Positions 18,966 to 26,596 of a stretch of DNA of 64,000 bases are shown here, piece by piece. The translations under genes and the position numbers were made by a program. Source of the DNA: Parabacteroides sp. (GTDB lineage: Bacteria > Bacteroidota > Bacteroidia > Bacteroidales > Tannerellaceae). Every line of letters begins with the position of its first letter. Positions within the stretch are counted from its first letter, which is position 1. The notes beneath the pieces are model-generated. The model made no database searches, was not told where the DNA came from, and saw only the letters and a program-made list of their open reading frames with translations. Location: NCBI GenBank assembly GCA_019417325.1, contig DXVO01000025.1, positions 1 through 64,000 of the forward strand, written 5' to 3'.

Positions 18966-20258
18966 TTAATTGAATGTTTGTTCTTTACTTAAATAGAGCC
19001 CGACTTCAATCGGAATAGCATTCACATTGTCCCGAATCTTAATAAGAATAGATTTTAAGGTTTCCCCCTTCAACAAGACCTCTATCAGAGCCATATATTC
19101 AGCAGGTACTACATCCTGCAATAATTCCTTCAACGACTTATCCAGCGTATCGGCAGGAATCACAGCCAGTGCCACATCAAACAGCAGGAAGAAATCCTGA
19201 ATTTCTTCTTTCTTCAAAACAAGGATTACGTCGCCCGCATACCGTTCATAGGATTTCCCATTATCAACCGGCTGATATTCCTTTTTATCATTTTTACGAA
19301 TCACCAACTTAACACCTGTCGTACTCCAGGTATTTAATTTTTTATAAATCTGATCCAGGGCATCCCCTACATCAGTAGAGTCTCCGGTTTCAGATTTGGT
19401 CTTGTTCAACTCTGCCTGACGGATAATCATATCAATATTCGGAGTAACATACAAATCCGAATCATTCTTCACATAATAAGTTGCCAGATTCAGAGGTGAG
19501 GCTTTCCAATCTGTCGAAGGACGTCCCATTACACCATATCCGGTAATAAGTTTACTTATCGTCATGCTATCCGGCAGTGGAGCATAAGCCGAAGTGATAT
19601 TTCCATCCGGATTAAACGTTACGCCATCTAAAACAGAACTCACGGCATTTCCAAAAATCTTATTAATAACAAGGCCATACACTAATCCAATTAATGTACT
19701 ACTGTTTCCACCCGGACCTCCTACACCATTGTAAGTGGTATTGTGATAGGTATATTTATTAATCTCATCCGCATCCTGCTCTATTTCAGGTGCCTTATTA
19801 TGAACAATATACCATTCACCCTGGGTGGTAAGCTGGTTTCCCGCAATTTCCACATCAGTCAGGTTCATGATCATTTTTCCTTCTTTCACACTACCTTCAT
19901 AGTGAAAAGTTGTTCCATTGGTTCCCGTACTATTTCCAGAAAAGCTATAACTGTCACTCTTGGCAAGAAGGGTTACATTATTAATTGACGTTTCTTTTTC
20001 CCCCGGTAATATGCCAAGCAGCGTTATATCTGCATTTCCGGGATCTTTCATTTTAAAGTAAACGTCTTTGCCAATAAGCACTTGTCCGCTATAGGTTAAT
20101 GTTAAGGTTGTGTCGCCTCCCATACTCAATTTATTCGAATATCTGGCATTCACCTGTTCGGGTGAAGGGCCATCATATTTTTCACCTTTATCGCAGGCAA
20201 CAAAAGAAATAAACAAACACACAACTGGAAATAAACGGAGTAATAGGTTTCGCTTCAT
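18966..20258 (-). CDS. DUF4925-type lipoprotein
   Basis: A 430-residue lipoprotein with signal peptide and lipobox ending at the Cys in LFISFVACDKG. The acidic residues soon after the Cys resemble the Bacteroidetes surface-export signal. The body has a beta-rich N-terminal half (SNKLSMGGDTTLTLTYSGQ...) and a helical C-terminal half; I match it to DUF4925, function unknown. A longer frame begins at 20297, but the ATG at 20258 has a strong AAAGGAGGA ribosome-binding site and puts the signal peptide at the N-terminus. The promoter at 20295-20325 also excludes the longer start. It probably serves the TonB receptor downstream as a surface-binding partner; that is inference from the operon. Confidence 0.7.
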   Translation of the reverse strand: MKRNLLLRLFPVVCLFISFVACDKGEKYDGPSPEQVNARYSNKLSMGGDTTLTLTYSGQVLIGKDVYFKMKDPGNADITLLGILPGEKETSINNVTLLAKSDSYSFSGNSTGTNGTTFHYEGSVKEGKMIMNLTDVEIAGNQLTTQGEWYIVHNKAPEIEQDADEINKYTYHNTTYNGVGGPGGNSSTLIGLVYGLVINKIFGNAVSSVLDGVTFNPDGNITSAYAPLPDSMTISKLITGYGVMGRPSTDWKASPLNLATYYVKNDSDLYVTPNIDMIIRQAELNKTKSETGDSTDVGDALDQIYKKLNTWSTTGVKLVIRKNDKKEYQPVDNGKSYERYAGDVILVLKKEEIQDFFLLFDVALAVIPADTLDKSLKELLQDVVPAEYMALIEVLLKGETLKSILIKIRDNVNAIPIEVGLYLSKEQTFN

Positions 20259-20294
20259 TTTATCCTCCTTTTTAACTATTTTATAAATTTTGGA

Positions 20295-20325
20295 CAAAGG
20301 TCGTGTATAAACAACTGTGAATCAA
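20295..20325 (-). promoter_or_regulatory. promoter of the DUF4925-TonB receptor operon
   Basis: Minus strand: TTG (20323-20325), 20-bp spacer, GACCTTTG (20295-20302). The first base of TAnnTTTG is G here, the same variant as in the promoter at 47354. It lies about 37 bp before the start codon. Confidence 0.5.
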
Positions 20326-20389
20326 TCTCCATATTTGTGAAATGATGTTCTATTTTTAATAATAGAAATAGAGTATAAGAAAAAAAGCG

Positions 20390-20397
20390 TACTTTTG
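20390..20397 (+). promoter_or_regulatory. -7 box TACTTTTG for the AraC regulator gene
   Basis: Exact TAnnTTTG match 25 bp before the AraC regulator ATG; no -33 element found. The divergent promoters lie about 90 bp apart, so one operator could control both. Confidence 0.4.
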
Positions 20398-20422
20398 ACT
20401 GTAGAACTTTAATCCGCTATTT

Positions 20423-21268
20423 ATGAATGACAGTATTCCTAAACTGGACCTACCGGTTGATTTCATTGTAGGAGACAACATTACCGGAGAAATACTGAAC
20501 CTGTACGGACGTTTTCCTTGTAAAATAAAGGCAGGTATTTTCGTTTTATGCCAGTGTGGACAAATTCGTGCCACAATTAACCTTAAAGAGTACACGATCG
20601 GAGCTTCCTCTTTTGTCACCCTCTTACCCAACAGTTTCATTCAAATACATGAAGTTTCGGATGATATCCATCTCTATTTTGCAGGTTTTTCTTCTGCATT
20701 TATGGATAGTGTCAATTATATAAAAACAGCAATAGATTTTTTACCGGGAACCGTAGAAAGCCCTATTATTTCTTTACCTAAAGATCTTATTCCTCTATAT
20801 GAAGATGCTTTTTCTTTATTAATGAAATGCTATTCGCTTCCTAATACACTTCGGAATCCGGAAATAACCCGCTCCGTCCTTAACATATTTCTTCATGGGA
20901 CTTCGGAACTATACAAAAATATCGGTCCTCTGAAACAACCGAATATAACACGTGAAAGGGAGATTTACAGAGAATTTATTAAATTGGTTATGAGTCACTA
21001 TGTAAAGGAACATTCGGTCTCTTTTTATGCAAAGAAACTGAGTATTACTTTGCCTCACCTTTGTTCCACCATCCGAAAAGTAACAGGGGCTACTCCTATG
21101 CAAATTATAACTAATATCATTGTTATGGATGCCAAAGCCCAGCTGAAATCGACCGATTTTTCCGTAAAACAAATCGCCTATTCGCTGAGCTTCAACAACC
21201 TTTCTTTCTTTAACAAATATTTCCGGCAACATGTAGGGATGACACCACAGGAATACCGGAATAGTTAA
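20423..21268 (+). CDS. AraC-family transcriptional regulator
   Basis: A 281-residue regulator. The N-terminal half (about 1-165) looks like the cupin-type effector domain of small AraC regulators. The C-terminal ~100 residues form two helix-turn-helix units: SVSFYAKKLSITLPHLCSTI with IRKVTGATPMQII, then FSVKQIAYSLSFNNLSFFNK ending GMTPQEYRNS. Divergent from the DUF4925-TonB receptor operon over 164 bp, so it most likely controls that operon. Its stop codon lies only 5 bp from the end of the convergent GH125 gene with no terminator between, so the two transcripts probably overlap. Confidence 0.9.
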   Translation: MNDSIPKLDLPVDFIVGDNITGEILNLYGRFPCKIKAGIFVLCQCGQIRATINLKEYTIGASSFVTLLPNSFIQIHEVSDDIHLYFAGFSSAFMDSVNYIKTAIDFLPGTVESPIISLPKDLIPLYEDAFSLLMKCYSLPNTLRNPEITRSVLNIFLHGTSELYKNIGPLKQPNITREREIYREFIKLVMSHYVKEHSVSFYAKKLSITLPHLCSTIRKVTGATPMQIITNIIVMDAKAQLKSTDFSVKQIAYSLSFNNLSFFNKYFRQHVGMTPQEYRNS

Positions 21269-21273
21269 AAATA

Positions 21274-22767
21274 TTATCCCAAATTATTCAGGACATCCAC
21301 TTTTCCTTCATTTACCAAGCGGTAAATCATTTCACCGAACAACGTGTTTACCCAAGCAAACCATGAACGTGTGAAATTTTTAGGATCATCCTTATGGAAT
21401 GATTCGTGCATAAATCCGGTATCTCCGTCCGTATCACGCAACATCTTAACGCATGCACGGATTTCTTCTTTATCACTTGTCGTATTACAACGCATAATAA
21501 TACTCATCGGCCAGATAAAATCGAATCCGATATGTGGACCGCCAATGCCTTCGCCAGCTTTACCTTTGAAGAAATAAGGATTAGAATGGCTTAATACCAA
21601 TTTACGGGTATTCTGATATACAGGATCATTCACATCCACACAGCCCAGATAAGGCAAAGCAAGCAGACTCGGAACATTTGCATCATCCATAAAAACATGG
21701 TTGTAAAAACCGTCTACTTCGAAAGCATACACCTTGCCGAACTCAGGATGCTTAATAATTCCGTATTTCTCTATCGCTGCATGTACTTCATCGGCAAGAG
21801 AATCACAATTACGGGCAAATTCATTATTTTTCTTGATTTCACGCATCATTTCTGCCAGTTGACGGAGAGATGTAACTGCGAATAAATTAGAAGGGATAAG
21901 GAATCCGAACAAGGTTGCATCATCTGATGGACGGAATGAAGAAACAATTAATCCAACAGGATTAACAGGGCTTCCATAACCATCGTTCAGTAAAGTGTCC
22001 CCCTGACGGTCAGTCTTACGAGTAAATTTATACGGTCCGAGACCATCCTTACGTTGTTGTTCTTTAAAAGTCTTATATACTTTTTCCATTGCACTCATCC
22101 AATCCGCATCGAAAGGAGAAGTATCGCCGGTTTTTTTCCAGAAATGATAAGCCAAACGGATAGGGTAACACAATGAGTCTATCTCCCATTTACGTTCGTG
22201 CAATTCTTTTTTCATCACTGTATTATCACTTTCCCATTCACTGCCAGTAGGTCCTTCATTAAAACCGTTTGCATAAGGATCGATATTAATACACCAAGTC
22301 TGACGGTTAATAACACCGGCAAGCATCGTTTTTACTTTCGGGTCCTGATTAGCAAACTGAATATGAGGAAATACCTGTGCTGAAGAATCACGCAACCACA
22401 TGGCATGAATATCACCGGTCAATACAAAAGTATCCGGTTTGCCATTCTTAATCGTATGTTCGCAAGTCGTATCCAATGTATTTGGAAAACAGTTTTCGAA
22501 CATCCAGGCAAGTTTCGGGTCTTTCAACTGTTTTTTGGTAGAAGCAATCGCTTTCTCCACAGCTTCCGAAGTAAACTGACGTTTATCCAGCGGAGGACGT
22601 TTACATACATATTGGAGCGTTGAAGCTGAGATTGAAGTTGCACTATCAGTCGGAGCTGCCATACCGCTGCTTGCTTTACCTGCCAATTCGGCAAACGAGT
22701 TTTGCCCTACTACCAGACCTGCCAGAGAAAGACCGCCTGCTTTTAAGAAATTTCTTCGTGTTGTCAT
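21274..22767 (-). CDS. GH125 exo-alpha-1,6-mannosidase
   Basis: A 497-residue inverting glycoside hydrolase of family GH125 (DUF1237) that removes alpha-1,6-mannose from non-reducing ends. Visible: (alpha/alpha)6 blocks with AMWLRDSSAQVFPH near 122-135, the KWEIDSLCYP segment (likely general acid Asp), and MHESFHKDDPKNFTRSWFAW near the C-terminus (likely base Glu). The N-terminus reads TTRRNFLKAGGLSLAG, a twin-arginine (Tat) signal, which is odd beside the Sec or lipoprotein signals of the neighbouring hydrolases and points to a folded periplasmic enzyme. It forms a two-gene unit with the GH76 gene 9 bp upstream; together they would trim the alpha-1,6-mannan backbone. Confidence 0.92.
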   Translation of the reverse strand: MTTRRNFLKAGGLSLAGLVVGQNSFAELAGKASSGMAAPTDSATSISASTLQYVCKRPPLDKRQFTSEAVEKAIASTKKQLKDPKLAWMFENCFPNTLDTTCEHTIKNGKPDTFVLTGDIHAMWLRDSSAQVFPHIQFANQDPKVKTMLAGVINRQTWCINIDPYANGFNEGPTGSEWESDNTVMKKELHERKWEIDSLCYPIRLAYHFWKKTGDTSPFDADWMSAMEKVYKTFKEQQRKDGLGPYKFTRKTDRQGDTLLNDGYGSPVNPVGLIVSSFRPSDDATLFGFLIPSNLFAVTSLRQLAEMMREIKKNNEFARNCDSLADEVHAAIEKYGIIKHPEFGKVYAFEVDGFYNHVFMDDANVPSLLALPYLGCVDVNDPVYQNTRKLVLSHSNPYFFKGKAGEGIGGPHIGFDFIWPMSIIMRCNTTSDKEEIRACVKMLRDTDGDTGFMHESFHKDDPKNFTRSWFAWVNTLFGEMIYRLVNEGKVDVLNNLG

Positions 22768-22776
22768 CTTTGTATT

Positions 22777-23967
22777 TTATTTAATGTTACTGATTTCTGA
22801 AAATAATTCAATCATACAGGCATTGTCGAGCAACCATTTATGCTCTTTTGTTTTAACGCCCGTCCAATCGTTGTCAAGGAACCCGTTTGCATCCCGGGTA
22901 TGCTCCCAAGCATAATGTGCATTATCCGCCATCGTTCGAATATATTCCGGATTCTGGTCCTCCTCATAGAGCGCCACCAAACCACGTAATAAAATCACAT
23001 TAAACCAGGGACTGGCTGTAAAGAAACGCGTTTTCGTTCCATCCATGCCTTCTCTCACCTCGGTAAAACGATGGTAAGCACCGGCTGCTGTTTCCTTTGC
23101 ATCCTCCAGATAAGATTCATCTCCTGAATTCTGGTATAATAAGACTCCAGCCTGTATCATCTGACCGCTGTTATATGTATATTTTGCTTTATCCACACTC
23201 CCGTCCAGACGCACATTATCCCAGTAAACAAAGTCCTCGGGATCACGCAGATTCTTTTTAGTCCAGTCATACGTTTTTTTAGCCTGCTCCAGATAAACGC
23301 TGTCCTTAGTCAGATTGTACAGCTTCATACAGAGAACAGCCGCCGGCGCATTCGAACAGGTATTTTTAGAAGTCTTCTTCTGCTCACACCAATAAATACC
23401 ACCCCCCAGCACGTCGTCCCACCCGCTAAAAATGTAATCATAAAGAGCGACTGCTTTTTCCAGATATTTATCATTTTTAGTCAGGGCATACAGATCACAA
23501 TAATCGATTGCCAACCAGTCGTTATCATCATAGAAACGATCACTTTCACCATTAAACATGGGATAACTTTGATAGCAGAAAGGTTCACGTATATTATCCC
23601 AGTACAACTCGAGTCCGGGAAGGATACGTTCTTCCAGTATTTTCAAATATTTATTATCACCAGTCGTTTTATAAAGAGCTATGCCTCCGGACAGCATGCC
23701 GGAATAAGGCCATAGAAAAGATACTTCCTGATTTCGTTTCTGTTCCGAACCTTCTGCCAGATAAGTAACCTGGTTCTCCGAATTTGCCGGATATGTTTCT
23801 TGCAGCAGACCATATTTCTTTACTTCATATTTACTCAGAATATTAGTAAGCATAGTATCTGCAATTGAAATATCCCGATTCGCCCCAGACACATCCGGTG
23901 TAATATTGCAAGATGTTCCTAAAACAATACATCCTGCCAGGATTATTGAAAAACCTTTTAGTTTCAT
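22777..23967 (-). CDS. GH76 endo-alpha-1,6-mannanase (second copy)
   Basis: A 396-residue lipoprotein (lipobox VLGTSC20) of family GH76, which cleaves the alpha-1,6 backbone of yeast-type mannan. The paired catalytic aspartates are D147 and D148 in FYDDNDW, followed by GGGIYW and the conserved SNAPAAVLCMKLY. After the Cys the sequence is NITPDVS, without the run of acidic residues that directs Bacteroidetes lipoproteins to the surface, so it may face the periplasm, unlike the GH76 at 28778. First gene of a unit with GH125; its own TATCTTTG box lies 36 bp upstream and a terminator isolates it from the gene before. Confidence 0.9.
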   Translation of the reverse strand: MKLKGFSIILAGCIVLGTSCNITPDVSGANRDISIADTMLTNILSKYEVKKYGLLQETYPANSENQVTYLAEGSEQKRNQEVSFLWPYSGMLSGGIALYKTTGDNKYLKILEERILPGLELYWDNIREPFCYQSYPMFNGESDRFYDDNDWLAIDYCDLYALTKNDKYLEKAVALYDYIFSGWDDVLGGGIYWCEQKKTSKNTCSNAPAAVLCMKLYNLTKDSVYLEQAKKTYDWTKKNLRDPEDFVYWDNVRLDGSVDKAKYTYNSGQMIQAGVLLYQNSGDESYLEDAKETAAGAYHRFTEVREGMDGTKTRFFTASPWFNVILLRGLVALYEEDQNPEYIRTMADNAHYAWEHTRDANGFLDNDWTGVKTKEHKWLLDNACMIELFSEISNIK

Positions 23968-24002
23968 GATTTTTTAAGTTAGCCTAAAGATTAAAATTTT
24001 GA

Positions 24003-24010
24003 CAAAGATA
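24003..24010 (-). promoter_or_regulatory. -7 box TATCTTTG for the GH76-GH125 unit
   Basis: Exact TAnnTTTG match 36 bp before the GH76 start, in a 242-bp gap that also holds a terminator. This supports separate transcription from the main mannan operon. Confidence 0.5.
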
Positions 24011-24148
24011 ATGAAATACAAAAACCGACCTATAGTGAAAGCCTAAGAATTAACAAATCAAGACACTACACCTTTGTTAAAAAGCATCACATACAAAGCG
24101 GATTTAAATATGATATATACTAATTCCATAGTATTCCCGCAGAAAAGG

Positions 24149-24194
24149 GAGGGACCCTCAGGTACATTAGACACCTGAAATATCCCTCTTTTTT
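24149..24194 (-). terminator. compound hairpin after the 742-residue lipoprotein gene
   Basis: Outer pairing GAGGGA with TCCCTC encloses an inner TCAGGT/ACCTGA stem. T-rich tracts flank both sides (TTTTTT on plus, CCTTTTCT on minus), so it can end the minus-strand transcript leaving the gene at 24210. Confidence 0.6.
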
Positions 24195-24209
24195 CATTTA
24201 TCTATTTAA

Positions 24210-26438
24210 TTACCATTTAAAAGAAACTTTCACTCCTTCAGGATTATTTTCAAATGTCAGAAGGCAAGTTTTGCTTTGAGCATCCCACTGGCTTGTTGCT
24301 TCACCAAGCGCATTACCTTTTGCATCTGCAATAACCACAGACTCAGGTTCGCCCGGTAATAAAACACGCATTACATTTGTAGTATTAATCGGGCTTTTTA
24401 CAACAAAAGAGAAGTCTTTTTTGCCTACTTTTTCTTCATAAGTACGTGCTGCACCGCATAATACCTGCGGTTTATCCTGGTCTTTTATCCGGTTGATATC
24501 CAACAGGAATGCCTGTTCACCCGGCTGTACAACCTTTTCTGTCAAAACAGGCAGAGTCGGATCAAACAAATCGATTAAACGTCCTTTTATAATGTAAGGT
24601 TCGTTGCTTATAGAACCTTCATCAAGAACAGCAACCAAATCATAAGCACCTCTTTCCAGATAGAAATGGTTTTTGAATTCCAATGTACCGGCTTTTGCCT
24701 TCTCTTCATACATACGTTTTACAGTAGCGATAAATTCTTTATCGGAACCTTCTTTCAAAACAAACTCTTTCGGGTCTTTACGGATAACATATACAGTACC
24801 GTTACCATAGGTATATTCACCTTCTTTTGCTTTTTTATCGATACCCATCAACTGGAACAAATGCTCGGAAGGAGTATTAAATTTCACTTCACCCTGGTTC
24901 CACCATTCCTGGACATTCTGGAACGGGTCTGTATCTCGTGTACTATAAACTAATACACCGCCGTTTTTCACCCATTCGGCAATAAACTTATGTGTTTCCT
25001 TATCCAACGGTTTCATATTTGAATAAGTCATCAACAACACTTTTGTATTTTTCCAAGTTTCAGGATAAGACACATTTTCCAGATGCAATAAATGTACCGG
25101 AACCCCACGCTTCAGCAAAGGCAAAGCCTGGCCGTAAAAGTTAGACAACTGAGGATCGTCATATCCGGCAACCGGCTGCGGAGCACGCTGGAACATTAAA
25201 GAATTTGCCATCAATACACTAATACCGGAAGAGCCCGATACTTTATTATCAGACAAAGGCATGTTATTCAACGTATTAATCATCACCTGCATCTGGGTAG
25301 AATAGAAGCGGGGAATACGGGCTTTTTCTTCACTGTTGGCACTTGTACGGTACAAACCTTCATAAATACGGTCCGGCCAAGGCATTACCTCATAATTATT
25401 ATTGTTCGGATATAATAATTTGGCAGTAAAAGTTGCCTGATAATTTTTCTTATAATCAGCCCAATCGCGAGGCCAGTCTTCTATCGGATCTGTCAGGAAA
25501 AATACTTTACGCCCAGTCGGAGCCGTCATAGATTCCATACAACCATATTCAAGGAATGCCGTTTCAAACACACGTTCCTTCACAACTCCGTTAAAATAAT
25601 TCGGCTCACGGGAAGTTCCCGTCCATACCTGTGCGATATAACCATCTACACAAGGCAATGAAGCCAAACTTGCTTCCGGACTGACAATCTGCCATTGAGA
25701 ATAATTTACCAGCGAGTGGGTCGGCACATAACAACGTACATCCATTCCTTTACTCTTTCCATATTCTTTTGCATAAGTAAAACATTCATTCAAAGCACGA
25801 TAGTACAAATGATATTTCAATTTGTTCGCAAGATATGTATTTTCTGCTGACTCATGTTGCGGGCGCCAGTCAAATCCATAATATTCTTTCCATTCTCTTT
25901 TAAATGCATCACTATAACCGGCACGTGCCCAAAATTCAGGTTCTTCCAGATAAATAGCATCAATACCGGCATCAATAACCCGCTTGATATGATTTTCTTT
26001 CATATATTGAATAAAATTCATAGAAGGTACAATATATGGAACCATATGTCCATGCCAGATCGTATCTCCCTTTTGGGTAACCTGGCCTTCATCAAGATGC
26101 CATTTGCCATCCCATTTTCCAGTAAAATAATCCTGATATTCACCCCATGCGATACCAGTCATAAAATGAGTTATATATCCTTTATCCCTCCAGCTTTGCA
26201 CACGTTGTTCGAAAGTCATTCCGGAACGTTTTTCAGAAGGGTTTCCACCTACGCCATACACAATGGCTACATCTGCGCGATTGTCGGTAGTCGGTTTCCA
26301 AGGTTGTCCGGTTTGGAAGGCTGTCTTTTCTCTCCGTTCAACATTTGCCTCGGTACCTTTCTGCCCGGTCTGGCAGGATGCAGTAACCAGGGAAAGAGCA
26401 ACGCTTCCCATCAAAAGCATTTTTACATTCGTCTTCAT
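24210..26438 (-). CDS. uncharacterised lipoprotein, putative TIM-barrel glycoside hydrolase
   Basis: A 742-residue lipoprotein (lipobox TASC22) of no family I recognise. Residues about 55-345 look like an (alpha/beta)8 barrel: YIVP strand, AIYLEEPEFW (E165, E166, E168) at the place of barrel strand 4, VDGYIAQVWTG, FFLTDPIEDW (D317, E320, D321) and NYEVMPWPDRIYEG. About 400-540 looks like a flavodoxin-like domain (PVHLLHLENV, VLLMTYSNM, WVKNGGVLVYSTRD), as in the GH42 and related beta-galactosidase trimer domain. The C-terminus is beta-sandwich. It lies inside an alpha-mannan locus, so a carbohydrate enzyme is likely, but the reaction is not known. GH42/GH164-like retaining hydrolase is a guess. 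It has its own promoter-like box and a stem-loop leader. Confidence 0.6.
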   Translation of the reverse strand: MKTNVKMLLMGSVALSLVTASCQTGQKGTEANVERREKTAFQTGQPWKPTTDNRADVAIVYGVGGNPSEKRSGMTFEQRVQSWRDKGYITHFMTGIAWGEYQDYFTGKWDGKWHLDEGQVTQKGDTIWHGHMVPYIVPSMNFIQYMKENHIKRVIDAGIDAIYLEEPEFWARAGYSDAFKREWKEYYGFDWRPQHESAENTYLANKLKYHLYYRALNECFTYAKEYGKSKGMDVRCYVPTHSLVNYSQWQIVSPEASLASLPCVDGYIAQVWTGTSREPNYFNGVVKERVFETAFLEYGCMESMTAPTGRKVFFLTDPIEDWPRDWADYKKNYQATFTAKLLYPNNNNYEVMPWPDRIYEGLYRTSANSEEKARIPRFYSTQMQVMINTLNNMPLSDNKVSGSSGISVLMANSLMFQRAPQPVAGYDDPQLSNFYGQALPLLKRGVPVHLLHLENVSYPETWKNTKVLLMTYSNMKPLDKETHKFIAEWVKNGGVLVYSTRDTDPFQNVQEWWNQGEVKFNTPSEHLFQLMGIDKKAKEGEYTYGNGTVYVIRKDPKEFVLKEGSDKEFIATVKRMYEEKAKAGTLEFKNHFYLERGAYDLVAVLDEGSISNEPYIIKGRLIDLFDPTLPVLTEKVVQPGEQAFLLDINRIKDQDKPQVLCGAARTYEEKVGKKDFSFVVKSPINTTNVMRVLLPGEPESVVIADAKGNALGEATSQWDAQSKTCLLTFENNPEGVKVSFKW

Positions 26439-26461
26439 AACATTATATTTAAGAAATAATT

Positions 26462-26509
26462 AGGGCATCTTAAAGGCTTGAACATTGGGTCATAGCTCTA
26501 AGATGCCCT
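26462..26509. promoter_or_regulatory. stem-loop in the leader of the 742-residue lipoprotein gene
   Basis: AGGGCATCTTA (from 26462) pairs perfectly with TAAGATGCCCT (26499-26509), 11 bp with a 26-nt loop. It starts 24 bp before the start codon and lies downstream of the TATATTTG box at 26555, so it would be in the mRNA leader. There is no good T-tract on the minus strand; a GH92 terminator or a regulatory leader are both possible. Confidence 0.5.
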
Positions 26510-26554
26510 GAAATTAAGAATTAATCAATTAAAGAGCAACTGATATTTTGAGGA

Positions 26555-26562
26555 CAAATATA
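26555..26562 (-). promoter_or_regulatory. -7 box TATATTTG before the 742-residue lipoprotein gene
   Basis: Exact TAnnTTTG match in the 158-bp gap after GH92. It would give a leader of about 110 nt that includes the stem-loop at 26462. No -33 element at proper spacing. Confidence 0.4.
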
Positions 26563-26596
26563 CGACTAACTCTATGCAAGTCTATATGCCAATCGT

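Noticed and set aside
21262..21280. Frameshift or missing gene between AraC and GH125
   Set aside because: Both genes have complete C-termini; they simply converge with a 5-bp gap.
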